64,000 nucleotides of DNA from NCBI RefSeq assembly GCF_900142215.1, contig NZ_FRAC01000019.1, forward strand, positions 62,001 to 126,000, in the 5' to 3' direction. Source of the DNA: Anaerocolumna jejuensis DSM 15929 (GTDB taxonomy: Bacteria > Bacillota > Clostridia > Lachnospirales > Lachnospiraceae). The notes under the pieces are model-generated. The model was not told the origin of the DNA. It did no database searches and was given only the letters and a program-made list of their open reading frames with translations. Each line of letters opens with the position of its first letter. The stretch's first letter is position 1. The translations under genes and the position numbers were made by a program. Below are positions 17,160 to 25,521 of this stretch, one piece after another.

Positions 17160-18910
17160 CTCCTTTCCAGTTGATAGGTCATTGCTCTTGCCTGCTCATA
17201 GCTTTCCCATGCGGTCCTGTAATAGCTGTTCCTGCTTAAGACTTCCTCATGCGTGCCAACACAGCTTACCCCATGATTTTCCACTACGGCTATCCGGTCG
17301 CAGATTTTAAGGGCACTTAAGCGGTGTGCAACTATGATAACCGTTTTTCCTTCACAAAGATTCCGGATTGCCCTGTCTATTTCCACCTGATTTTCCGGGT
17401 CAGCCGCAGATGTTGCTTCATCCAGAATCAGAATCGGTGCATTTCTTAAAATTGCCCTGGCAATGGCAATCCGCTGTTTCTCACCGCCGGAAAAACGTGT
17501 TCCAAAGCTTCCGACCTTCGTAGCATAGCCCTCCGGAAGCCCCATAATAAAGGAATCAATCTGCGCTTTCTTTGCTGCTTCCCTGACTTCCTCCAGAGTT
17601 GCCTCCGAACCCATACGGATATTTTCAAGGACACTGTCCCTTGTCAGAAACGTCTTCTGGAATACAATGGATACCTGCTCCAACAGCTGTTCATAGTTGA
17701 AAGCCTTTACATTTTTGCCTCCGATTGTAACGCTTCCTTCCTGCACGTCATAAAACCTTGCAATCAGCTGGATAATGGTACTTTTTCCGGTGCCGGATTT
17801 TCCCACCAGCGCCAGCTTCTCACCGGCCTGTATGGTCAGGCTGCAATGCTCAAGTACATTTTCGTTTTCCTTGGCAGGGTAAGCAAAACATACGTCCCGC
17901 AAACAGATTTCATGATTCTCCGGGAAATCTTCACCTCCTTCATAAACTGGGATATCCAGGATTTCCTTTGCCTTTGTGACCGCGTGCAATACCTGGGCAA
18001 ATTTGGAGCCAAGCTCCTGGAGGGGCCTTAGCTCTGTCAGATAGAAGGAGCCCACGTATACAAATAAAAGAAATACATTTAACGGAATGGAGCCGTGCAA
18101 AAAGAAATATCCCCCAACAGGCACCATGAGAAGCATGCCGCATTCTGTTATGACAATATAGGCGGAATAAGGCGGCCCCATCTTTCTGGAAATCCTGTTC
18201 CAGTTTTTATTTTCTTCCTCAATGGCATCCTGGTATTTCTGAAAGGAACTGCTGCCCATATCATATGCTTTTATCAGTCTCATTCCACTGATGTATTCTA
18301 TTATGACAGCGTTCAGATTTACCAGGGACCGGTTTGCTGCTCCCATCATCTTCCCCATACCGCTGAACATCATTCCCATTACGGCCAGGGCCAATAAAAG
18401 AGGTATCAGAGATATAAGGGCCAGCGGCATATTTACGGTACACAGATAGACAAACACCGCTACCGGCCCGCACATATAATAAATAAATTCCGGCAGATGA
18501 TGTGCCAAAAACAATTCCAGCTTTTCAATATCCTCATTTAATATGGTCTTGATTGCCCCTGTGTTATGCTCATTTAATACCCCCAGGGGAACCTTTGCCA
18601 TATGGTCTACGATCATGCATCTCACCTTATAGAGCGTATGATAGGCTCCCTTATGTGACAGTGCTCCCGAACAGCCGAACAATGTAAATCTGGCAAAAAC
18701 AGCAACGGCAATCAATACACTGTTATGTAACAGCACCTCTCTAGTACACCTGTCATTATAGATTGCTGTCAGTAGCTGATAGATGCCATAATACGGAACC
18801 ATGGTGCAAAGTCCGCTGATGAAAGAACACAGTGCCGATAAATACAGATAGTACTTATCTTTACCCGCCCATTTCAATAACAGGCTTACGGAATTCTCTT
18901 TCCTTTTCAT
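17147..18910 (-). CDS. ABC exporter-fold half transporter, cassette B first subunit
   Basis: 587 aa. Membrane domain ~15-310; ATPase domain with GKSGTGKST, FSGGEKQRIAIARA (signature Leu replaced by Phe), LILDEATSAADPEN and IIVAHRLSAL. The second residue after Walker B Asp/Glu is normal, so ATP hydrolysis should be possible. Start at 18910 behind AGGAAAGG. It follows the double ATPase by 48 bp and overlaps its partner by 4 bp. Paralogous to the first subunits of cassettes A and C but the most diverged of the three. Confidence 0.9.
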   Translation of the reverse strand: MKRKENSVSLLLKWAGKDKYYLYLSALCSFISGLCTMVPYYGIYQLLTAIYNDRCTREVLLHNSVLIAVAVFARFTLFGCSGALSHKGAYHTLYKVRCMIVDHMAKVPLGVLNEHNTGAIKTILNEDIEKLELFLAHHLPEFIYYMCGPVAVFVYLCTVNMPLALISLIPLLLALAVMGMMFSGMGKMMGAANRSLVNLNAVIIEYISGMRLIKAYDMGSSSFQKYQDAIEEENKNWNRISRKMGPPYSAYIVITECGMLLMVPVGGYFFLHGSIPLNVFLLFVYVGSFYLTELRPLQELGSKFAQVLHAVTKAKEILDIPVYEGGEDFPENHEICLRDVCFAYPAKENENVLEHCSLTIQAGEKLALVGKSGTGKSTIIQLIARFYDVQEGSVTIGGKNVKAFNYEQLLEQVSIVFQKTFLTRDSVLENIRMGSEATLEEVREAAKKAQIDSFIMGLPEGYATKVGSFGTRFSGGEKQRIAIARAILRNAPILILDEATSAADPENQVEIDRAIRNLCEGKTVIIVAHRLSALKICDRIAVVENHGVSCVGTHEEVLSRNSYYRTAWESYEQARAMTYQLERREQQ

Positions 18911-18958
18911 TGTCTACCTTTCCTTCCTTCAACGATGATATTCCTATAAAAACTACTG

Positions 18959-20341
18959 TCATTCCAGCCTCAATATTCTGGTGCTAACCTGCTCTATCAA
19001 TTCAAAGTCGTGGGTCACCACAAATATGATTTTCCCCAGCTTTGCCAGCATTTTCATCAATCCGGAAACAGCACACATGCTTTCGTAATCAAGTCCGCTG
19101 GTCGGCTCGTCAAAAATTAAAATCTCCTTTTTGCAGACCATACTGACCGCAACTGCAATGCGCTGCTTCTGCCCTCCTGACAAGGTATTGGGATGCCTGT
19201 CCCGGTATTCTGACAGTCCCAGGTCTTTTAAAGCCTTCTCTGCCTGTACCGGGTCCGGCTTCCGAATTCCAAAACAGCATTCATGCTCTACACTGTCCGC
19301 AAACAGCTGATAATTAACATCCTGCATCACCATATAGGTCCTCTTCAGCCGTTCTTTTTCCTTCTCTGCACTGCCCTCCCAAAGAATCTCTCCGCCCAGG
19401 GGCTTTTGCAAGCCGCACAAGGTCCTGGAAAAAGTCGACTTTCCCACTCCGTTCCGGCCGGTCACTGCGATAATTTCCCCTTTTGCCGCCTTAAAATTTA
19501 TATGGGAAAGGACCTCCTTTTTTCCGTATCCTATGGATAAATCACTGATTTCCAGAACAGGTACCGTCTTTTCTGCTTTACCCGTATCCGCTCTGGCTTC
19601 CCTGTATTCAGGCGTTCTCAGTCCCGCAGCTTTCCTTTCTGCCATAGATAGCCCCAGAAACTCTTCCTTCGCCCAGATATGCCGGAGCTCCCCTTTTTCC
19701 AGATAGAATATTCTATCCGCCAGGTCTCTTAAATAGTAAAGTCTGTGTTCCGCAATCAAAATAGTCTTCCCCTGCTTCTTCAGCAGTTCAATATACTTTC
19801 GTAAGTCTTCCACTGCCTCCGTATCCAGATTGGAGGACGGCTCATCCAGAAGGTAAATATCCGGATTCATGGCATATACAGAGGCAAAGGCGATTTTTTG
19901 CTTTTCTCCCCCTGACAGGGAGAAAATACTTCTTCCAAGCAAAGGACCGATCTTAAGCTCTCCTGCCGTCTTTTCCACCCTCTGTTCCATTTCTTCTCTT
20001 GGTATCCCCTTATTCTCCATGCCAAAGGCAATCTCTCCATCGGTATCGGTATTAAAAAACTGGGTCTTTGGATTCTGGAAAACAGAACCCACCTTATCTG
20101 CAATCTCATAAAGCTGTTTATCTGCCAGGTCTTCTCCATCAATCAGTACTTTTCCTTTTAATTCCCCTGAAAAAAATTCCGGTATCAAACCATTTATCAG
20201 TCTGGTAATCGTCGTCTTCCCGCAGCCGCTCCGTCCTGTCAGCAGGATGCATTCTCCCGTCCCCACTGTAAAATCCAGGCCCTTTACTTTTCCGTCCTCC
20301 GAACCCTCATACGTAAAGGAGACATTTTTAAATTGAATCAT
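18959..20341 (-). CDS. ECF transporter double ATPase (EcfA-EcfA' fusion), cassette B
   Basis: 460 aa. First ATPase domain: GRSGCGKTT, LSGGEKQKIAFA, IYLLDEPSSNLD. Second: GRNGVGKST, LSGGQKQRIAVA, ILIFDEPTSGLD. Start ATG 20339-20341 overlaps the EcfT stop and has GGGAGG upstream. Same length and plan as the cassette A copy. Its job is to power the EcfT/S-component pair encoded just upstream. Whether it also serves the neighbouring exporter pair is very unlikely, because those carry their own ATPase domains. Confidence 0.92.
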   Translation of the reverse strand: MIQFKNVSFTYEGSEDGKVKGLDFTVGTGECILLTGRSGCGKTTITRLINGLIPEFFSGELKGKVLIDGEDLADKQLYEIADKVGSVFQNPKTQFFNTDTDGEIAFGMENKGIPREEMEQRVEKTAGELKIGPLLGRSIFSLSGGEKQKIAFASVYAMNPDIYLLDEPSSNLDTEAVEDLRKYIELLKKQGKTILIAEHRLYYLRDLADRIFYLEKGELRHIWAKEEFLGLSMAERKAAGLRTPEYREARADTGKAEKTVPVLEISDLSIGYGKKEVLSHINFKAAKGEIIAVTGRNGVGKSTFSRTLCGLQKPLGGEILWEGSAEKEKERLKRTYMVMQDVNYQLFADSVEHECCFGIRKPDPVQAEKALKDLGLSEYRDRHPNTLSGGQKQRIAVAVSMVCKKEILIFDEPTSGLDYESMCAVSGLMKMLAKLGKIIFVVTHDFELIEQVSTRILRLE

Positions 20342-21042
20342 AAAATACCTCCCCGTACTAAAAGTCCAAAGGCAAAATACAGCAGGATTACTGTCACTGC
20401 TCCAAAATCCTTAAAGGAAAACTTAATATCCGTAAGGGATGTTCTGGGAGCAGGATTTTCGATTCCCCGGGTCACCGATGCAATCGACAGCTCATCCGCC
20501 GTATTGGAGGCTGCCATCATAAGCGGTACATACAAGCATTCTGCGGTCATTACCGGATGCAGGCAGATATTTTTAAGGGATGGTGAAATACCTCTCATCC
20601 GCATGGCATCCTTTATATATCTCCAGTCTTCCTTCACGACCGGAAGATACCGCAGCATAACCGCAAAAGGAATAACAAAATTGTCCGGCATATGAACCCG
20701 GTAGAGAGCGGCCATAAATTCCCCCGTTTTTGTGGTGGCTATCATAATCCCTGCCATAAATCCGCATGGATATACCTTATTCACCAAGCCTAAGAAAGCC
20801 GCAAAAATTGCCTGCCAGGTTCCGCTCAATTCATAGATGGAAAACTGTGTTGCCCCATAGATAAGACCATATGCCGCAATTCCTGTAACGGCATGACGGT
20901 ATCTGCCTGACAGCAGGGCAAACACCGCTATCAGGCAGACCAGAATAACTTCATATGTAAGGGATGGGGCAAACATGGTGCATAAAACGCAGAACAATAA
21001 CAGAATCAGTTTTGTCCTGGGATCAAAGCCCAATCCTCTCAT
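20338..21042 (-). CDS. ECF transporter transmembrane protein EcfT, cassette B
   Basis: 234 aa. Starts FDPRTKLILLLF, a typical EcfT opening, with several membrane helices, then the coupling motifs MRMRGI and ASVTRGIENP. Both Arg-Gly motifs are intact. Start and stop overlap the flanking genes by 4 bp each, so S, T and ATPase are made from one tightly coupled message. Paralogue of 13975-14655. Confidence 0.9.
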   Translation of the reverse strand: MRGLGFDPRTKLILLLFCVLCTMFAPSLTYEVILVCLIAVFALLSGRYRHAVTGIAAYGLIYGATQFSIYELSGTWQAIFAAFLGLVNKVYPCGFMAGIMIATTKTGEFMAALYRVHMPDNFVIPFAVMLRYLPVVKEDWRYIKDAMRMRGISPSLKNICLHPVMTAECLYVPLMMAASNTADELSIASVTRGIENPAPRTSLTDIKFSFKDFGAVTVILLYFAFGLLVRGGIL

Positions 21043-21650
21043 GCCGTGATTCCTGCCTTCTCAAACTGCTTCTTCAACAGCTTTACACCGACAAATGCAC
21101 TGAAGCCTGCAACCAATACCGTTCCCAGAAGAATGACTGCCAGCATCCAGTTCTGGGCTGCCCCATTCATGGCATCAATATAGCTTGCAGATGTACCGCC
21201 GTTCAGCATGTAACTGCTCCAGGTCCCCCTGTCCGCAAAATAACAGATATAGCTCCCGGTAGCTCCAAGGCTGATACAGATAAACGCAAGGATATTCAGA
21301 CCCTTGTTCCTGTATTTCCCGGTTCCTGCAATCAGGTCACCGGCAATTCCGCCAATGATATATCCAAGGTCCATTGCCCAATGCATTCCCGTTGCAAACC
21401 AGATAACACCACACAGAATGCCTGCAAGGGAAATAGCTCCTCTTTTTGGTACTTTTGCAACCAGAAGCATGAAAACCGGTCCCCCCAGCAAAGCAGCCCC
21501 CAGCGGCATATAAAATGTAAGGACTGGATTTGGTGCAAAAAAGATTCCTCCCACCAGCATGGTAACAAATAACAGTGCTGTAAAAATACCAATTGTAACC
21601 AGATCTTTTACTGTCAGTCCCTTTCTGTTTATCCTAGACTGATTACTCAT
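21039..21650 (-). CDS. MptD/Trep_Strep-type ECF S component, cassette B
   Basis: 203 aa, about six membrane helices. LTVKDLVTIGIFTALLFVTM at the N-terminus and KLLKKQFEKAGI at the C-terminus match the cassette A protein. Start ATG with AGGAGG. First gene of the cassette B operon; a perfect GGTTAG-N6-CTAACC repeat lies 56 bases upstream and the AraC regulator gene is divergent. The central loop around SYICYFADRGTWSSYML is unlike the A copy. Ligand unknown. Confidence 0.87.
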   Translation of the reverse strand: MSNQSRINRKGLTVKDLVTIGIFTALLFVTMLVGGIFFAPNPVLTFYMPLGAALLGGPVFMLLVAKVPKRGAISLAGILCGVIWFATGMHWAMDLGYIIGGIAGDLIAGTGKYRNKGLNILAFICISLGATGSYICYFADRGTWSSYMLNGGTSASYIDAMNGAAQNWMLAVILLGTVLVAGFSAFVGVKLLKKQFEKAGITA

Positions 21651-21705
21651 AATTAGCCTCCTTCTCTCTTCCTTCTTGACCTTTCAGGAAAATATGTTAT
21701 GATAT

Positions 21706-21723
21706 GGTTAGTTGTTTCTAACC
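21706..21723 (-). promoter_or_regulatory. GGTTAG-N6-CTAACC site before cassette B
   Basis: Perfect 6-bp arms, spacer AAACAA in transcript sense. Immediately upstream on the minus strand lies a plausible -10 (TATAAT within TAATTATAAT) with TTGAAA as -35 farther up, so the site would cover the transcription start, a normal place for a repressor. Confidence 0.7.
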
Positions 21724-21771
21724 CTGATTATTATAATTACCACACATATTTCTGACTTTCAACAGGATTGC

Positions 21772-21787
21772 GTTAGTTAAGTCTAAT
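21772..21787 (+). promoter_or_regulatory. Imperfect GTTAG-N6-CTAAT copy before the AraC gene
   Basis: GTTAG (21772-21776), spacer TTAAGT, CTAAT (21783-21787): one mismatch to the four better sites. It lies about 60 bases before the divergent AraC start at 21846. Confidence 0.35.
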
Positions 21788-21845
21788 CGTGTTCAATTTG
21801 CGTCCGATTGAGGTATCAGGCAATTCATTTTCCCAAGGAGGATTT

Positions 21846-22805
21846 ATGACAGACAGAATTGAATGTTATTATGAGAACATACTGACGGAAAGAGGATTTT
21901 TGCCCATCGGTCCAAATGGAACATTTAACTCCTGCGGGCAGACCTTTGCTCTTTCCAAAGAGTTAGGAGAAGGCTATTACTGGATTTATTCCGAAGCCAA
22001 TTTATTTGATATCAAAATACATGACTTTTCTTTTCATGAAGATTATTTCTTTGAATGCATGCTGCCGGAATGCATGAGTATTTCCTACTATCAGTCCATT
22101 GCCGGCCATGAGCTGAGCCCCTACAGGCGAATCAATGCCAACTGTATCAAGACATATTTGGGGGGCAGGAGTCCCTATAAAGCTGTCATGCATAAAAGAA
22201 TGCCGATTAAATCAGTCGGCATTGAAATACTGCCGGCCTATTACATCCATTATCTCAAGGAGAAGTATCCGGAGGATTATATCAATCCTTATGATGCTTT
22301 CTGCTCCCTTGACGAAACCTCCCATTTTCCCGAAATGCTGCTTTTGCTGAATCAGGCAGCCGAATACCGGGGGAATGGCATCAGTGCCAAGCTCTTCTAC
22401 GAGGCAAAGGTAAACGAAGCAGTTTCTCTGGTAGTGGAGCGTTTTCATAAGCAGGGCAGCGGGCAAATTCATCTCTTTCACAATGATAAGGAGCAAATAA
22501 AAAACGTTACCGCTTATATCAAGGACCACGCTGCATTTTCACTTACTCTGGACCAGCTGTCTAAAATTGCCTGTATGGGGCACACGAAATTAAAAAGGTG
22601 CTTCAAACAGGTAAATGGCTGTACCATTACGGAATATATCCAGCAGACACGAATCGGCCAGGCGGAATACCTGCTTTCCAACACGGAATTAAGCATCGCA
22701 CAGATTTCTCAGACCGTAGGATATTCCAATGCCAGCAGATTTGCGGAATTATTTCAAAGAAATGTAGGGATTCTTCCCGGAGAATACCGGAGGATTATGA
22801 GTTAG
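21846..22805 (+). CDS. AraC-family regulator, cassette B
   Basis: 319 aa from ATG 21846 with AAGGAGG at 21835-21841; a GTG at 21789 in frame would add 19 residues but overlaps the probable operator. C-terminal double helix-turn-helix (LSKIACMGHTKLKRCFKQVN and LSIAQISQTVGYSNASRFAELF). The N-terminal ~210 residues are a sensor domain without recognisable cupin motif. Divergent from cassette B and ends exactly where the convergent hydrolase gene ends (no base between the two stop codons). Likely activator or repressor of cassette B, perhaps responding to the imported ligand. Confidence 0.88.
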   Translation: MTDRIECYYENILTERGFLPIGPNGTFNSCGQTFALSKELGEGYYWIYSEANLFDIKIHDFSFHEDYFFECMLPECMSISYYQSIAGHELSPYRRINANCIKTYLGGRSPYKAVMHKRMPIKSVGIEILPAYYIHYLKEKYPEDYINPYDAFCSLDETSHFPEMLLLLNQAAEYRGNGISAKLFYEAKVNEAVSLVVERFHKQGSGQIHLFHNDKEQIKNVTAYIKDHAAFSLTLDQLSKIACMGHTKLKRCFKQVNGCTITEYIQQTRIGQAEYLLSNTELSIAQISQTVGYSNASRFAELFQRNVGILPGEYRRIMS

Positions 22806-23573
22806 TCAGCTAATGCAGCTTCTGACATTTTCTACCCATACCTCCGGCCTGCTCACAAGGAGCTCTTCATGAAGTAATTTATGCTCAATAATATGGGGAT
22901 GTACAAAATGCTGCTGATATCTGTCACGATACTTTTCCCCCATCCTGGCAGCATAAAAGCAATGGATTATTGTCCCCGGTACCTGGATATTATCATCCAA
23001 TTGTGTTGTCAGGTCCGAATAAAATTGGTTTTTCATACTTTTTTTTGTTACAAAAGCCATATTTACGCCGCCAATTCCCAACATACGAAGCCCATTTTTC
23101 ACATATTCCTCTCCTCCATTTTTCAATAGATGTTTCCTTAGAGCTTCAGGAACTTTTCCTGTATGTACCATTTTATAAAAGAAGGGAATCATGAGTTTCG
23201 CCTGCAGAGCAGCAACCTGCTTTGAGGCTTGATCCAGGTCCGAACTTCCTAAAATCCCGTGATTCATGTGAATTCTCTTTCTCTGTGTCAACAGCCCGAC
23301 AAAAGAACCACCGAGGGAACACCCATAAATTGCATGAATTCTTCCCTGAAATTTCTGTCTGATATAATCTTCAATTTTTATTGTTTCCATTATCATATCC
23401 GGGAATTCTGTTTCTTCTGTTTCATCGAAGCCATCATAGGATACACAGAGCACATAAAAATCTTCTGACAGCAAATCAATTACCTGGGAAAAATTATTTT
23501 TCCAATGAGAGCATGTTCCTGGCAGTAACATAATAGCCGGATTTTCTTCTTTTCCAAACTCATATACCTTCAT
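22806..23573 (-). CDS. Alpha/beta hydrolase
   Basis: 255 aa. Starts with strand VYEFGKEENPAIMLLPGT (oxyanion region), nucleophile elbow GCSLGGS with the Ser in GxSxG, and a C-terminal HKLLHEELLVSRPEVW region that can supply the catalytic His. No signal peptide, so cytosolic. It has its own GGTTAG-N6-CTAACC site, so it belongs to the same regulon as the transporter cassettes. One guess is a cytosolic esterase that frees metal or cofactor from an imported ester-type chelate; a lipase or lactonase role is equally open. Confidence 0.8.
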   Translation of the reverse strand: MKVYEFGKEENPAIMLLPGTCSHWKNNFSQVIDLLSEDFYVLCVSYDGFDETEETEFPDMIMETIKIEDYIRQKFQGRIHAIYGCSLGGSFVGLLTQRKRIHMNHGILGSSDLDQASKQVAALQAKLMIPFFYKMVHTGKVPEALRKHLLKNGGEEYVKNGLRMLGIGGVNMAFVTKKSMKNQFYSDLTTQLDDNIQVPGTIIHCFYAARMGEKYRDRYQQHFVHPHIIEHKLLHEELLVSRPEVWVENVRSCIS

Positions 23574-23622
23574 AAAGCACCACCTTCTTATTATTTATGT
23601 TATCTGATTTTTTTTCATATTT

Positions 23623-23640
23623 GGTTAGTTTTCGCTAACC
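23623..23640 (-). promoter_or_regulatory. GGTTAG-N6-CTAACC site before the hydrolase gene
   Basis: Perfect arms with spacer CGAAAA in transcript sense, 50 bases before the start at 23573. The spacer differs from the NNACAA spacer of the other copies. No other feature is seen in 23641-23781. Confidence 0.65.
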
Positions 23641-23781
23641 ATTATATACCAAACAGGCACATTCGTCCATAGCTGCAAATGTACCTGTTCAAATTTAAAA
23701 AATTTTCTTTTTACCCCTCTGGCTTCCTTACCGCTTCCCAAACTTTAAACTCCGAAAAAAGTTTGATTTTCTTTCCCTGCC

Positions 23782-25521
23782 TTACCCCTTGGAAACATTC
23801 CAGGAAGCTGCTTCTTTCCTTTCGCTTACAAATCTCTTATAAATACCTTCCTGCAAAATCAATTCCTCATGGTTTCCCTGCTGGACAATCCGCCCGTCCT
23901 CCACCACCAATATCTGGTCGGCATGACGGACCGTTTTCAGCCGGTGTGCAATCATGATAATTGTCTTATCCTTCGTTAATTCTTCAAAGGCTTTTTGCAG
24001 ATGGGCTTCATTTTCCGGATCTACATTTGCCGTTGCTTCATCGAAAATAATAATCGGCGCATTCTTCAGGATAGCCCTGGCAATGGAAATTCTCTGCTTC
24101 TCTCCTCCGGAAAGGGAAAAGCCCTTTTCACCGATTACCGTATCATAAGCTTTGGGGAGCGACATGATGAATTCATGGCAGCTGGCTTTCTTTGCCGCCT
24201 CAATGACCTCCTGCCTGGTGGCTTTGGGATTTCCGAAGCGGATATTATTTTCTATGGTATCGTGAAAAAGATAGACATTTTGAAAAACCATGCTCATTTG
24301 ATTCATCAAGGATTCCAGTGTATACTCTCTGATATCCGTTCCCCCGATTGTAATTTTTCCGCTGTCCGCATCCCAGAATCTGGCTATCAGATTACAGATG
24401 GTAGTCTTTCCCGACCCGCTTGGTCCGATGATTGCCGTCATGGTTCTATCTTTTATCTGGAGGGTAACGTCCTTTAATATCTGGCGCTTTTCATAAGAAA
24501 AATCCACATGCTCAAAGGCAATCTCATGGCTCTTCGGCTCTTTATTCCGCCCGTTTTCATCCATAACAGGAGTGTCATTCATTTGATTTGCCTGTTCAAT
24601 GGAGCTGCCGCATACACGAAGAATAGCAACTCCATGGCCGGCAGACTCTATCTGCTCAAAAATAATAAATGAAACCACAATGAACATCAGTGAATAGGTA
24701 AGGTCCATGGTCCCTTGAAAATAAAACAATAGGGCGGCTGCCATCATCCCAACACTAAAGATTCGAAGTGTCACCTCCTGCATAATGGTATAAGGTGTTA
24801 TTAGCTTTTCCATGGCAAGGTTGGTAGCTCTGCTGTTTTCAATCGCACGGTCGACCTTTTTATTATCCAGCTTCGTAAGATTAAAGGATTTAACAACTCC
24901 CATTCCCTGAATGGTTTCCAGCATGTTTTCTACCAGCTCTGCCTGTGCTTTCTGCCTTTTTGGTGCGGTATTTCTTGACTTTTTCTCCATGGACGAGGTA
25001 ACCAGGCAGAACAGAAAGACTCCAATAACCGTAATCAGGCCCATCCTCCAGTCAAAGACCAGCATATAAACTGTAAATACAACGGTGGTTATAAATCCCC
25101 CCAAGGTCAGCACCATGACCATGGGTGCCGTCATTTCAACATCACCCAGCACCGTGGTACAGATACCGGTAATGTTCCCCAGACTGCTTTGATTGAAAAA
25201 CCCCATGGGGATGAGCTTCATCTTATTGCCAATATAAATCCTCTTGTCTGCCGCCATAAAGTACCCTGCATGGGTCTGCTGGAGCTGGGAAAAGTAGTTG
25301 GCCCCTATTTTTCCTGCAATGCTGATCAGCATAAGCAGCAAAATGTACCAAATGGTCCTGGCTTGTAACCCTCCCTCCACTATTGCCTGGATTGTCAAAA
25401 AAATTGCACCTATTTGCAGCATATGAAAAATTGCATTTATAAAATTTACGATAATGGAATTTCTGATATTTTTCTGTTCTGCACCAGCAAATCTCCATAT
25501 TTCCCGAAAGATCTTTATCAC
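23782..25521 (-). CDS. ABC exporter-fold half transporter, cassette C second subunit
   Basis: 579 aa, membrane domain in the first ~310 residues, then GPSGSGKTT, LSGGEKQRISIARA, IIFDEATANVDPEN and IMIAHRLKTV. Ends ...RKEAASWNVSKG. Closest in motif spelling to the cassette A second subunit: both share 'MVFQNVYLFHDTI' and 'RRFVS/KRFVS..REEA'. The 4-bp overlap with the partner implies co-translation. No ECF genes accompany this pair. Confidence 0.9.
   Translation of the reverse strand: MIKIFREIWRFAGAEQKNIRNSIIVNFINAIFHMLQIGAIFLTIQAIVEGGLQARTIWYILLLMLISIAGKIGANYFSQLQQTHAGYFMAADKRIYIGNKMKLIPMGFFNQSSLGNITGICTTVLGDVEMTAPMVMVLTLGGFITTVVFTVYMLVFDWRMGLITVIGVFLFCLVTSSMEKKSRNTAPKRQKAQAELVENMLETIQGMGVVKSFNLTKLDNKKVDRAIENSRATNLAMEKLITPYTIMQEVTLRIFSVGMMAAALLFYFQGTMDLTYSLMFIVVSFIIFEQIESAGHGVAILRVCGSSIEQANQMNDTPVMDENGRNKEPKSHEIAFEHVDFSYEKRQILKDVTLQIKDRTMTAIIGPSGSGKTTICNLIARFWDADSGKITIGGTDIREYTLESLMNQMSMVFQNVYLFHDTIENNIRFGNPKATRQEVIEAAKKASCHEFIMSLPKAYDTVIGEKGFSLSGGEKQRISIARAILKNAPIIIFDEATANVDPENEAHLQKAFEELTKDKTIIMIAHRLKTVRHADQILVVEDGRIVQQGNHEELILQEGIYKRFVSERKEAASWNVSKG

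Noticed and set aside
20964..21572. 202-codon plus-strand frame across EcfT and S-component genes
   Set aside because: Cys/His/Gln-rich composition typical of a shadow frame; the minus-strand ECF genes explain the region.
22801..22812. TTAG-TCAG-CTAA at the convergent ends of AraC and hydrolase genes
   Set aside because: Spacer of four, made of two stop codons, and no promoter there; likely chance.
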